From Chitinophagaceae bacterium (GTDB taxonomy: Bacteria > Bacteroidota > Bacteroidia > Chitinophagales > Chitinophagaceae), in contig CANCRO010000005.1 in the NCBI GenBank assembly GCA_947380605.1, positions 1 to 53,112 of the forward strand: a stretch of DNA of 53,112 bases, written 5' to 3'. Of this stretch, positions 38,785-46,644 are shown piece after piece. A program made the translations under genes and the position numbers. The notes under the pieces are model-generated. The model worked only from the letters and a program-made list of their open reading frames with translations. It did not search any database and was not told the DNA's origin. Numbering within the stretch: position 1 is the stretch's first letter; the number at the start of each line of letters is the position of its first letter.

Positions 38785-39843
38785 TTAATTGAGTAAATGC
38801 TGTAATTTTTTTTGATTGATTATAACAATGCTTCCATCCTTAATTTCAATCATTTTTTCATTCCTAAAATCGCTAAGTGTCCGAATAAGGGATTCAGTAG
38901 CAGTTCCTGCAATGGTGGCAAGACTTTCGCGGCTGATATCTATAACAAAATTATCTTCTACTGCTAACTGGTATTTCCTTTGGAGTAAAATAAGAGCCTC
39001 TGCTACCTTTTTTCGAAGAGAGTTATAAGCTAACCCTAATAATTGATTTTCTTTATTTGAAATATTTTTAGCAAGCAGTTTTATAAAATTTCTTGACACT
39101 TCTTTATTGTTATTTAAAATATCTTCAAATTCCTCTTTAGGTATAATAGCCAATTCAGATTCTTCTAAAGCCTCCGCTGTATCTTTATAAACCGTTTCTT
39201 CCATTAAAGCGATATACCCTAAAAAATCACCAGTACTATAAAGGTCAGTTACTAATTCTTTTCCATCTTCATTCCTCTTGTAAGTTTTAACTTTTCCTTT
39301 TAAAACATAATAAAGCCTATTGGGGTGATTACCTTGTGTATAAATAACCTGTTTTTTCTTATACACATTAATATTACGATCATCCTTTAAAGACTGTAAT
39401 GCATTATCATCTTCTGAAACCTTTAATAAATTTTGAAGATTTTGTAAATCACTTGACAACTCTTGTTTCAATAATCCAATTTTATTCAACCTACTATCCA
39501 CTGCATTTAATAATTCAGTACCACTAAATGGTTTGGTAACAAAATCGTCAGCGCCTAATTCCATTCCTTTCCTAAAATCACTGCGTTCTGTTTTTGCGGT
39601 CAAAAAAATAAATGGAGTGTTTTTAATTAATTCATTTTTATGTACTGCATGTAATACCCCATATCCATCTAAAACTGGCATCATAATGTCACAAATTATT
39701 AAATCAGGAGAAAATTCCATCGCCATTTCTACTCCAACTTTACCATTTTCAGCTAAAAAAACTTGGTAATTTGATAACTCTAGAATTTCAGCCGTATTGT
39801 GGCGGATATCGTAATTATCCTCAATCAATAATATTTTTTTCAT
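38785..39843 (-). CDS. Receiver-cNMP-Crp hybrid response regulator
   Basis: The 352-residue protein fuses a CheY-like receiver (1-120; acidic pair E8/D9, phospho-acceptor D52 in CDIMMPVLDG, K104), a coiled linker (about 122-150), a cyclic-nucleotide-like sensory barrel (about 155-255) and a Crp-type winged helix (about 270-352). The recognition helix TATESLIRTL carries E317 and R321, the Glu-x3-Arg pair that contacts TGA half-sites in FNR and CRP. It lies 65 nt after the PAS kinase gene and is probably its partner. Candidate regulator of boxes A-I. No box lies upstream of the kinase-regulator unit. Confidence 0.9.
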   Translation of the reverse strand: MKKILLIEDNYDIRHNTAEILELSNYQVFLAENGKVGVEMAMEFSPDLIICDIMMPVLDGYGVLHAVHKNELIKNTPFIFLTAKTERSDFRKGMELGADDFVTKPFSGTELLNAVDSRLNKIGLLKQELSSDLQNLQNLLKVSEDDNALQSLKDDRNINVYKKKQVIYTQGNHPNRLYYVLKGKVKTYKRNEDGKELVTDLYSTGDFLGYIALMEETVYKDTAEALEESELAIIPKEEFEDILNNNKEVSRNFIKLLAKNISNKENQLLGLAYNSLRKKVAEALILLQRKYQLAVEDNFVIDISRESLATIAGTATESLIRTLSDFRNEKMIEIKDGSIVIINQKKLQHLLN

Positions 39844-39908
39844 TTTCCTTTTTTTATTTCAAAACAAAATGAATCGTTTCGAAAGTTATTCCAAACAACT
39901 AACTATAC

Positions 39909-41558
39909 TCAACTTATACTAACCTTATCAAATACAACTATAAATTCTGTTCCTTTTTCAAGTTCACTTTTGCATTCTACCCTCCCATTCATCAGTTCAG
40001 CATATTTTGAAACAATATGTAAGCCAAGGCCTGTGCCTTGAATATTGCTAGCATTGATGCCGCGAAAAAAACGCTCCATTAAATGTTTTTGATCATCTAC
40101 TGAAATTCCCATCCCGTAATCTTTAACAGAAACTACCACTTGCTTTTCACTGTTAACAGTTTTAATCTCTATCCAACTTTTATCAAATGAAAATTTACTA
40201 GCATTTGATAAAAGATTCATGATAATATGTTTTAACAGAGAATTATCCATGAATACAATAGGATCACCTTCATGAAAACATCGGACTTTTTGATGCTTTT
40301 TAAGTGTGTTTTTCATATCTCCAGCAATTGAAATCATCAATTCCTGTATATTAAATGAAGATGATCTGACCAATATTTTACCCTCTTCAATTTTTCCAAG
40401 ACTTAGAAAATCATTTAAAATATTAGTCAGCAGATTAACAGAAGAAAATATTCGTTGAAGGTGTTTATCCCTTTTAGGTTGGTCAGTAGTTAAAATATAC
40501 TTCTCTATCAGGTAGGCAGATGAAAGAATAGTACTAAGTGGTGTTCTAAATTCATGGGAAGCCATTGAAACGAATCTTGACTTCAATTCGCCTAGTTCTT
40601 TTTCCTTTTTTAAAGATTCATGCAAATCTTCCTCGGCTTTTTTACGTTCCGAAATATCAATGGCAATACACATAAAACCAGTAATTTCTCCAATAACATC
40701 TCTTATAGCTGAAATAGTAAGTAGCACTGGAAGAGGTGCACCATTTTTTCTAATAAAAGTATACTGCTCTTCCTCATGAATATTCCTTTTAGCCTTTTCG
40801 ACTAAAACCTCGAAATCATCTTTAATACAAATTCCAAATTCTCCTAATAAACTAACCCTCTTTTTTTCAATTTCAGAAAGATTATGATACAATATAGGTG
40901 TACAAATATTAACTACTTCCTCCTGGGTATAACCCAGATTATAAGCAGCTTCAGGATTAAACAGCTTTAATTTTCCCTTTTTATCAGTCGCAATAATCAT
41001 TGCGCCAGCATTATCTAAAATAGCCTTTTGAAAAGATAAAGCGGCCTTCAATTGATCTCGGTATAATTCAATTTGCTGTAAGGTTTCCTGTAAATCCCTT
41101 GTTCGCTGTTTAACAGTAGCTTCAAGACCTTCATTAAGTCTTACTATTTCAGCCTTTGCATTAGTATTGACTGAGCTATCATCAATAAATGCAATTGTAA
41201 ATTGTTCCCCCTTAGCATAGTAATTACTCAAACTTACCTTCACTGGAAATTCTGTGCCATCCTTTTTTAATCCATATAGCTCAATCTCAGTATCAATCGA
41301 AATATTTTGAACATTTTTAGAAAAGCTATCTGTCAAAATAGGATGGTTATGTAGAAATCGAATGGGTATAAGGGTTTCAATACTTTTATAAAGCAGTTCA
41401 AACTCATTAAACCCGAATTTATTTAAAGCAAAAGGATTGATAGCGGTAATTTTCCCATTTCGATCAATGGCAAGCATGCCAATATTAGCATACTTAAAAA
41501 ATGCTTCCAATTTGGGAAAACTGTCTTTCATATTTTTAGAGGTCAGTAACATTGTCAA
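39909..41558 (-). CDS. PAS-domain sensor histidine kinase
   Basis: The roughly 549-residue cytosolic kinase has no membrane segment. It has two PAS domains (about 15-130 and 175-305, the first with IGMLAIDRNGKITAINPFAL, the second ending FMCIAIDISERKKAEEDL), with a coiled coil between them (about 135-172). HisKA follows with SMASHEFRTPLSTIL (H335), then HATPase motifs NLLSNASKFS, DYGMGIS and GTGLGLHIV. Starts at 41558, 41552 or 41531 are all possible. It is a soluble sensor, perhaps of redox or gas state through PAS; the ligand is not known. Probable partner of the receiver-Crp regulator. Confidence 0.9.
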   Translation of the reverse strand: MTMLLTSKNMKDSFPKLEAFFKYANIGMLAIDRNGKITAINPFALNKFGFNEFELLYKSIETLIPIRFLHNHPILTDSFSKNVQNISIDTEIELYGLKKDGTEFPVKVSLSNYYAKGEQFTIAFIDDSSVNTNAKAEIVRLNEGLEATVKQRTRDLQETLQQIELYRDQLKAALSFQKAILDNAGAMIIATDKKGKLKLFNPEAAYNLGYTQEEVVNICTPILYHNLSEIEKKRVSLLGEFGICIKDDFEVLVEKAKRNIHEEEQYTFIRKNGAPLPVLLTISAIRDVIGEITGFMCIAIDISERKKAEEDLHESLKKEKELGELKSRFVSMASHEFRTPLSTILSSAYLIEKYILTTDQPKRDKHLQRIFSSVNLLTNILNDFLSLGKIEEGKILVRSSSFNIQELMISIAGDMKNTLKKHQKVRCFHEGDPIVFMDNSLLKHIIMNLLSNASKFSFDKSWIEIKTVNSEKQVVVSVKDYGMGISVDDQKHLMERFFRGINASNIQGTGLGLHIVSKYAELMNGRVECKSELEKGTEFIVVFDKVSIS

Positions 41559-41946
41559 TTAGGTTTTTAATTGAAGCATTTAACTCTCAAGCGGCTAACT
41601 ATCAACTGAATAGATAATTACCAATTTTTAAAAGTGGTAGAATTCATAAGTGATTACATGAATTGCTTATCAAAACATCTTAGGGAAAGGCTATTCTGTA
41701 TTTTAGAAAACACAGAAGAGTTTCAGGATCAATATAAATTGAGCTTATAAGAAAATACAATAAGTAGAAACAATATACATAGAAATGAAATGAAATGCAA
41801 AGGATCTTAAAAGAAAGAAAAATTAAAAAAGTTAATTAAAACAAAATGAGTTAGCTGATTAAGATGGAGACAAATGATATCAAAAGAGGATGGAGTAATT
41901 CTATAGTTAGCGTGAATTAGATTCGATATTCAATTAATTCAATTAT
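41559..41946. other. 388-nt intergenic region upstream of the kinase gene
   Basis: AT-rich with no ORF. An imperfect dyad TTCTGT (41694-41699) / ACAGAA (41712-41717) is the only structure I noted. There is no TGAY-N4-RTCA box here, in contrast to neighbouring gaps. Confidence 0.45.
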
Positions 41947-42405
41947 TTATAAAATGCTTCCAGTACCAAAGACGCTTTCTTTTACAAAAATTTTTAACTC
42001 AGCGGGTAAAACATTTACTACATCTTCCATTTCACCATCAGATATAAAGTATTGCAAGGCATTGAAAACAGCTGAAACTGCTTTTTTAGTAGCCAGTTGA
42101 TCTCCAAAATCATATCTAGCTAATCCACCATCCTCTTTTCTTACTTCATCAAGGAAATCAGAAAGATGAGTTATCCGTTTAAAATCTTTATTGAATTTCC
42201 AGCCATCAACATAAACACCCTTTAAAGACATCGGTAATTGCGCTAGTAATTGAAAGGACTCTTCATGGGGTAATCGATTTCTAATGGAATGAAAAACTGC
42301 ACGAATTATCCTTCCTGCTCTTTCTTTTGGTACTGAAAGAGCATCGGTTATTAAACTAACAAACTCGTTACCCTTTATTGCATATTTTTCAAAATCAATT
42401 GACAT
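41947..42405 (-). CDS. DUF2267 family protein
   Basis: The 152-residue cytosolic protein is helical, with the family pattern FVSLITDALSVPKERAGRIIRAVFHSIRNRLPHEESFQLLAQLPMSLKGVYVDGW near residues 15-70, and VFNALQYFISDGEMEDVVNVLPAELKIFV at the end. DUF2267 proteins occur in stress gene groups of Bacteroidota and other bacteria; function unknown. It comes last in the YtxH-led minus-strand run, 107 nt after the 68-aa gene. Confidence 0.85.
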   Translation of the reverse strand: MSIDFEKYAIKGNEFVSLITDALSVPKERAGRIIRAVFHSIRNRLPHEESFQLLAQLPMSLKGVYVDGWKFNKDFKRITHLSDFLDEVRKEDGGLARYDFGDQLATKKAVSAVFNALQYFISDGEMEDVVNVLPAELKIFVKESVFGTGSIL

Positions 42406-42512
42406 GATTGATAAATAAATAAATCTATTTTTAAAAAATTACCCCATTTTACTATAGACAATAGGGGTTAAATCGATATAAAATTAACTTTAAAAATTTC
42501 CTATTATATCCT

Positions 42513-42719
42513 TTAAACTATAATATAAATTATCGCAAATTTTATAAGGGTAATATATTTAAACCCTTTTAAGACAAATCTCTTTAGTAAAGATTTAGGA
42601 CTAAACAATTGGTTTATTTCATCCCAGTTTATTTGTATTTCAATTTGCAAAGCATCCCTTTTTCTTTCAAGCTGAATCTTTCTAATCTGTAACTGCCGAA
42701 TGGATGATATCTTTTTCAA
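42513..42719 (-). CDS. Small coiled-coil/membrane protein of unknown function
   Basis: The 68-residue protein has a Lys/Arg/Gln-rich amphipathic helix (residues 1-45, starting MKKISSIRQLQIRKIQLERKR) and a C-terminal hydrophobic segment (about 55-68). The pattern is common in small Bacteroidota proteins next to YtxH and related membrane stress genes. Function unknown. Confidence 0.55.
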   Translation of the reverse strand: MKKISSIRQLQIRKIQLERKRDALQIEIQINWDEINQLFSPKSLLKRFVLKGFKYITLIKFAIIYIIV

Positions 42720-42727
42720 ACTATATA

Positions 42728-42832
42728 TTATTTTAGCATTACATCAATAAAATAATAAAAATAATCGATTCGCGCAAGGATATACTGTTTACTATATCGC
42801 CTTCCATAAACTTCACTAATTTTTCGATTCAT
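42728..42832 (-). CDS. Possible very small protein (34 aa) between YtxH and the 68-aa gene
   Basis: ATG 42832 lies 4 nt after the YtxH stop and the frame ends 8 nt before the next gene. The peptide is basic and aromatic (MNRKISEVYGRRYSKQYILARIDYFYYFIDVMLK, split here by function: helix then hydrophobic end). A longer reading from 42934 would overlap YtxH and is unlikely. The tight spacing suggests translation, but the gene may be a remnant. Confidence 0.35.
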   Translation of the reverse strand: MNRKISEVYGRRYSKQYILARIDYFYYFIDVMLK

Positions 42833-42836
42833 TAAA

Positions 42837-43073
42837 TCATACCATTCTCTCACCTTTTTCTCTGGCAGCCTGTAACAAATCATCTGCGAGATCATTGAAT
42901 TTATTCCTACCCCTTCTAAACTTATTCTGAACATCCTCCACTATTTTTTTCCCTTGTCCACTAATTTTCTTTCTCGTTTCACTGCCTTTTTCAGGTGCAA
43001 ATAAAACCCCTACGATTGTCCCTACTACCATTCCTGCTCCTACAGCGGTTAATATTTTATTTGTATTATTCAT
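42837..43073 (-). CDS. YtxH-domain membrane protein
   Basis: The 78-residue protein has one N-terminal membrane segment with the YtxH hallmark ILTAVGAGMVVGTIVGVLFAPEKGSETRKKI, then a basic amphipathic helix to the end. YtxH proteins are general-stress membrane proteins. It is the first gene of the run YtxH - 34 aa - 68 aa - DUF2267, with box F upstream. Confidence 0.85.
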   Translation of the reverse strand: MNNTNKILTAVGAGMVVGTIVGVLFAPEKGSETRKKISGQGKKIVEDVQNKFRRGRNKFNDLADDLLQAAREKGERMV

Positions 43074-43102
43074 AAAAAAAAATTTAAGGTTAATGATAGT
43101 TG

Positions 43103-43166
43103 CAAGTTAATGGTAATGCCAGCTTATAAAAATGATAGACCTCATTGGCCGTGATGATAATTATCA
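43103..43166 (-). promoter_or_regulatory. Promoter region with FNR/CRP-like box F for the YtxH run
   Basis: Box TGAT-AATT-ATCA (43155-43166) is a perfect 12-base palindrome. On the minus strand TTAACTTG (43103-43110, 6/8 to TAnnTTTG) starts 44 nt downstream. The YtxH start is 81 nt from the box, almost the same as for the 129-aa gene (79 nt). Confidence 0.6.
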
Positions 43167-43211
43167 GCGTCCAAATAATTAAAACGATTTTTCAAAATAG
43201 AATCTAAACTA

Positions 43212-43276
43212 TGACTAAAATCATATTTTACAATGACCCTGTACATAAATTAAACTTTCAATCTATTCTATATTCG
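43212..43276 (+). promoter_or_regulatory. Promoter-like unit with box G facing an orphan terminator
   Basis: Box TGAC-TAAA-ATCA (43212-43223) is followed after exactly 45 nt by TATATTCG (43269-43276, 7/8 match to TAnnTTTG). There is no ORF downstream before a strong terminator at 43311. Confidence 0.5.
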
Positions 43277-43282
43277 TATCGG

Positions 43283-43343
43283 TTTTTCATAGGATATTGG
43301 ATTTTAAACCAGGGCTGGATTTTTATCCTGGCCCTCTTTTTTT
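43283..43343 (+). ncRNA. Candidate stress-regulated small RNA (about 60 nt)
   Basis: Predicted from architecture only: the box G promoter would start transcription near 43283 and the terminator hairpin (43311-43335) with its T-run (43337-43343) would end it. The RNA would have a single-stranded 5' part of about 28 nt, with TCATAGGATATTGG as possible seed, and the terminator hairpin. The start is estimated to within a few bases. It could instead be a spurious or leader transcript. Confidence 0.35.
43311..43343 (+). terminator. Orphan Rho-independent terminator
   Basis: AGGGC-T-GGAT (43311-43320), loop TTTT, and ATCCTGGCCCT (43325-43335) pair with one bulge, followed by C and seven Ts. No plus-strand gene lies within 4 kb upstream on this strand, so it must end an unannotated transcript. 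Confidence 0.75.
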
Positions 43344-43442
43344 ATACCCCCTCCTAAATCAATCTCCTCCATTACTAAACTACTCTCCACTTTTCTAACC
43401 CCTTCGATAACATCATAGTTTCTAAACTTCATTTAAATACAA

Positions 43443-43483
43443 TGACCATAATCAGTATTTAGATTGATAGTTATTTTAGTTTG
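43443..43483 (+). promoter_or_regulatory. FNR/CRP-like box H upstream of the zinc-ribbon gene
   Basis: Box TGAC-CATA-ATCA (43443-43454) is followed after 21 nt by TTAGTTTG (43476-43483, 7/8). The box centre would fall near -41.5 from a start about 7 nt past the -7 element, the class II activator position. The gene starts 77 nt after the box. Confidence 0.5.
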
Positions 43484-43531
43484 AAGAAATTTTATGAAAG
43501 ACATTAGCAATTCACCTTTCAAACACATTAT

Positions 43532-43795
43532 ATGCAAGGAAATAGATTTTGTCAAAGCTGTTTACTTCCCATGTCCGGCTCATCAATGATAGGAACTAAC
43601 CTTGATGGCAGTCTGAATAAAAAATTCTGTGGAAATTGTTACCAAAATGGTGATTTTACTGCTCCAGAAATTACCTTACAAGAAATGAAACAAAAGGTTA
43701 AAACAGTACTTGAGGCAAATAAAATCCCTTCCAATGTGATTGATCTATCAATCACCTATTTACCTAAGCTTGCAAGATGGAAAAATGTAGTCTAA
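43532..43795 (+). CDS. Small zinc-ribbon protein
   Basis: The 87-residue cytosolic protein has FCQSCLLPMSG (C8, C11) and KKFCGNCYQNGDF (C33, C36) forming one four-Cys zinc ribbon, then TAPEITLQEMKQKV. It matches the putative zinc-ribbon family in which the pattern CQSCxMPM...GTNxDGSxN...YCxxCYQNGxF is conserved. Function unknown. Monocistronic under box H, convergent with the mlaD gene (7-nt gap). Confidence 0.8.
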   Translation: MQGNRFCQSCLLPMSGSSMIGTNLDGSLNKKFCGNCYQNGDFTAPEITLQEMKQKVKTVLEANKIPSNVIDLSITYLPKLARWKNVV

Positions 43796-43802
43796 ACAAA
43801 TG

Positions 43803-44792
43803 TTATTTGTCAATATTTTTCTGAGCCCTTTTTCTCATTTTTTTAAAGTAACCTCTCAATAAAAAACTATGTTTTATTGCTGCCATATTTTGATTAAAAC
43901 CCTCCGTACCCTGCTGAATATTATCTAAACTATTACTTAATTTCATCGATAACAAAGAATCTCTTAATAAACTATTGAAAGGGCCTTTACCCGCTTTTAC
44001 ATCCTGATTAAAATGATTAACCAACCCCCTAATTTCTCCAGCAAGAGCGTCCACTTGCTCTCCTACCGAATTTATTTTCAAAACAATATTTCCAAACTTG
44101 TTTGCCACCGTATCATTGGTCATCAACTTCCCAAGAAGGCCCTTCCCATTTTTAACCTCATCTATCATCTTATCCAAATTATTCGTGATGCTAGCGGCCT
44201 TACTTGTAGCTTCATGAATTTTAGCAATAGAAAGCTTTATATCTTTCGGAATGTAGGGGTCAGATAATAAAGTCCAAATAGCAGTGCTAGAATTAATCCT
44301 TTGCACCGTCATTTTTAAATTGGCAGCGATCACTGCAATGTCATTGTTTGTAGTATAAAGGGTCTGCAACATTTCATCAGGACTCACTGCTCTTTTTACC
44401 AACAAAATTGCTCCTTCTTTTGCTAAGGCAGCCGAGACCTTAGATGGTACTATATTCACTACTTTATTGCCCACCAACCCATCCGTTCCAATTGAAACTA
44501 AAGCATTACTCCGAATGATTGCTTGCATTTTTTTATCAACTACCATTACTACCTCGATAACCGTATCATTCAATATTTGAATATTTTTAACTGTCCCCGC
44601 CTGAATTCCTGAAAATCGAACATTGTTTCCACTGACTAATCCCTGAACATTTTCAAACCTTGCCTTCAATATATAGGTAGCTCCAAATAAACTTCTATTG
44701 GCTCCTATCATATATAAGAGTACTACTAGAAATAATAAACCTCCTGAGACAAATACGCCTAACTTAATATTATTGATTGCTCGATTTTCCAT
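43803..44792 (-). CDS. MlaD-family (MCE) substrate-binding protein
   Basis: The 329-residue protein has an N-terminal membrane anchor (about 13-30), the MCE domain (about 35-115; ARFENVQGLVSGNNVRFSGIQAGTVKNI), then a long helical tail with repeated NLDKMIDEVKNGKGLLGKLMTND-type segments. It hands lipids to or from the MlaE-MlaF transporter. Last of the three-gene operon, 9 nt after MlaF. Confidence 0.9.
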   Translation of the reverse strand: MENRAINNIKLGVFVSGGLLFLVVLLYMIGANRSLFGATYILKARFENVQGLVSGNNVRFSGIQAGTVKNIQILNDTVIEVVMVVDKKMQAIIRSNALVSIGTDGLVGNKVVNIVPSKVSAALAKEGAILLVKRAVSPDEMLQTLYTTNNDIAVIAANLKMTVQRINSSTAIWTLLSDPYIPKDIKLSIAKIHEATSKAASITNNLDKMIDEVKNGKGLLGKLMTNDTVANKFGNIVLKINSVGEQVDALAGEIRGLVNHFNQDVKAGKGPFNSLLRDSLLSMKLSNSLDNIQQGTEGFNQNMAAIKHSFLLRGYFKKMRKRAQKNIDK

Positions 44793-44801
44793 TCTTAATT
44801 A

Positions 44802-45578
44802 TTATTCGAAAAATTGTTTCACTTTACTATCGGTTTCTTTTGCTAATTGATCGTAGGTTCCATTAGCATAACATCTTCCATCAAGCAACATGACTACCCT
44901 ACTACTTGCCAACCTTACACAGTTCATATCATGAGAAATAATTAGTGAGGTAGTTGAATATCGATTTCTTATTTTAATCATAAGATTTATAATCTCCTTA
45001 GCAGTTATCGGATCAAGCCCTGTAGTGGGCTCATCATACAAAATGATGGCTGGTTTTAATATCAATGTCCGAGCTAACGCAATCCTTTTTCGCATTCCTC
45101 CTGACAATTCAGCTGGCATGCTATCGATCGTATGGGTTAAGCCAACTTCCTCTAGCGCTTCTTCAACCATGCTATTTACCTGTTGCTGAGTAACCGATAT
45201 CCAATGTCTTCGAAGCGGAAATTCTAGGTTTTCCCTAACCGTCATGGAATCGTATAAGGCATTACTTTGAAATAAAAAACCAACCTTCGCCCTTATTTTA
45301 TCCAATACCTCATTACTGATATCAGGAATATTATTTTCAAACATTTTAATCTTACCAGCATTAGGAGTAAGTAAACCAATGATACATTTAATAAGAACGG
45401 ATTTGCCTGAACCTGATTTTCCTAAAACAACTACATTTTCTCCCTTTTCTAATTCAAGATTAAAATCAATTAGCACCTTATTATTACCAAATGATTTATA
45501 AAGATGTTCAATCGAAAGTATGGATGCTTTTGATGGAGCCATTGGTTGGTCAATATTCAATAAAGTACTTTTAGACAT
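44802..45578 (-). CDS. MlaF-type ABC transporter ATP-binding protein
   Basis: The 258-residue ATPase has Walker A LGKSGSGKSVLIK, the signature LSGGMRKRIALART, Walker B IILYDEPTTGLDP and the H-loop ISHDMNCVR. SGGMRKR and GLDPITAKEI are typical of MlaF/Ttg2A. It energises lipid transport between the membranes. It lies 5 nt after mlaE. Confidence 0.93.
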   Translation of the reverse strand: MSKSTLLNIDQPMAPSKASILSIEHLYKSFGNNKVLIDFNLELEKGENVVVLGKSGSGKSVLIKCIIGLLTPNAGKIKMFENNIPDISNEVLDKIRAKVGFLFQSNALYDSMTVRENLEFPLRRHWISVTQQQVNSMVEEALEEVGLTHTIDSMPAELSGGMRKRIALARTLILKPAIILYDEPTTGLDPITAKEIINLMIKIRNRYSTTSLIISHDMNCVRLASSRVVMLLDGRCYANGTYDQLAKETDSKVKQFFE

Positions 45579-45583
45579 TTTGA

Positions 45584-46360
45584 TTAATTTAAACCAAGCA
45601 CATCTGTTACTTGAACAGCCAACAAATCAATGATAAAAATCACAACAGATGAAACCACTACCGCAGAATTTGCTGAGCGCCCAACACCTTCGGTCCCTTT
45701 ATTACTTTTAAAACCTTTATAAGATCCAATTACACCTACTGCAAAACCAAAAAAATAACTTTTAATAAAAGCAGGTAATACATCGCTAAACGTGATGTTA
45801 TTAAAAACTTGAGTCCAAAATAAATAGAAACTAGTATTTCCTCGGATATTAACCCCTATCCAGGACCCATACAATGAAACGCAATCTCCTAATAATACAA
45901 GAATGGGTAACATTAATGTAGCAGCCAATACCCTTGTAACCACCAAATATTTAAATGGATTTGTACCACTAACTTCCATTGCATCAATTTGTTCGGTCAC
46001 TTTCATTGAACCTAATTCAGCACCGATACTACTTCCGATTTTTCCTGCAAATATCAAGGCAACAATTACTGGTCCTATTTCCCGAATAATTGCGATTCCA
46101 ACAATAGCAGGTAACTGGGCGGCTACACCGTAATCTTCCATAGAAGGGCGCAACTGAATGGTGAGTACCAATCCTAATATAAAAGCGGTTAACCCTACTA
46201 GTGGAAGTGATTGATACCCTATAACAAAACATTGCCGAAGCAATTCAGCTATTTCATAACGAGGTCTAAACCATTGAGAAAAAAAACGTCGGGTAAATCT
46301 AGCGATATCTCCAGCCTCCCTTAAAAAAATCTTTAGGCTAGACGAGTAAGAGGTAACCAT
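45584..46360 (-). CDS. MlaE-type ABC permease
   Basis: The 258-residue inner-membrane protein has five to six hydrophobic segments. The MlaE/DUF140 hallmarks are REIGPVIVALIFAGKIGSSIGAELGSMKVTEQIDAMEVSG and the late GFKSNKGTEGVGRSANSAVV. It opens the minus-strand operon mlaE-mlaF-mlaD. The MlaA/B/C partners are not in the window, which is usual for Bacteroidota. Confidence 0.93.
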   Translation of the reverse strand: MVTSYSSSLKIFLREAGDIARFTRRFFSQWFRPRYEIAELLRQCFVIGYQSLPLVGLTAFILGLVLTIQLRPSMEDYGVAAQLPAIVGIAIIREIGPVIVALIFAGKIGSSIGAELGSMKVTEQIDAMEVSGTNPFKYLVVTRVLAATLMLPILVLLGDCVSLYGSWIGVNIRGNTSFYLFWTQVFNNITFSDVLPAFIKSYFFGFAVGVIGSYKGFKSNKGTEGVGRSANSAVVVSSVVIFIIDLLAVQVTDVLGLN

Positions 46361-46644
46361 TTAAATAGGGAATTAATCCTCTATCAAGTTACACATTTTA
46401 GTTCAAAATGTAAAATTTATTAATATAACTAATACACCTAGTCGATTTAATTTTTTTACCACTTAACTCAGTTTATGGATTCATTAAAATAGGTGAATTA
46501 AAATATCCCGTATCTTGTAAATGGTTGAATTGGTGATAATTTATTTTGACCTACCACTCATTCATCCAAAATTCAGAAAACATTCAATTAACATTCAAGC
46601 AATTTTGAAACTATTCAGTACCATTCATTACTAAATAATAAACT

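Noticed and set aside
42432-42475. CCCC...GGGG inverted repeat as a terminator
   Set aside because: Inner bases do not pair well and the stem would be only four to five pairs.
42728-42934. 68-aa reading from 42934 as a full gene
   Set aside because: It would overlap YtxH by about 100 nt out of frame; only the 34-aa version from 42832 is plausible.
45903-46133. 76-aa plus-strand ORF
   Set aside because: Antisense to the conserved core of the MlaE permease.
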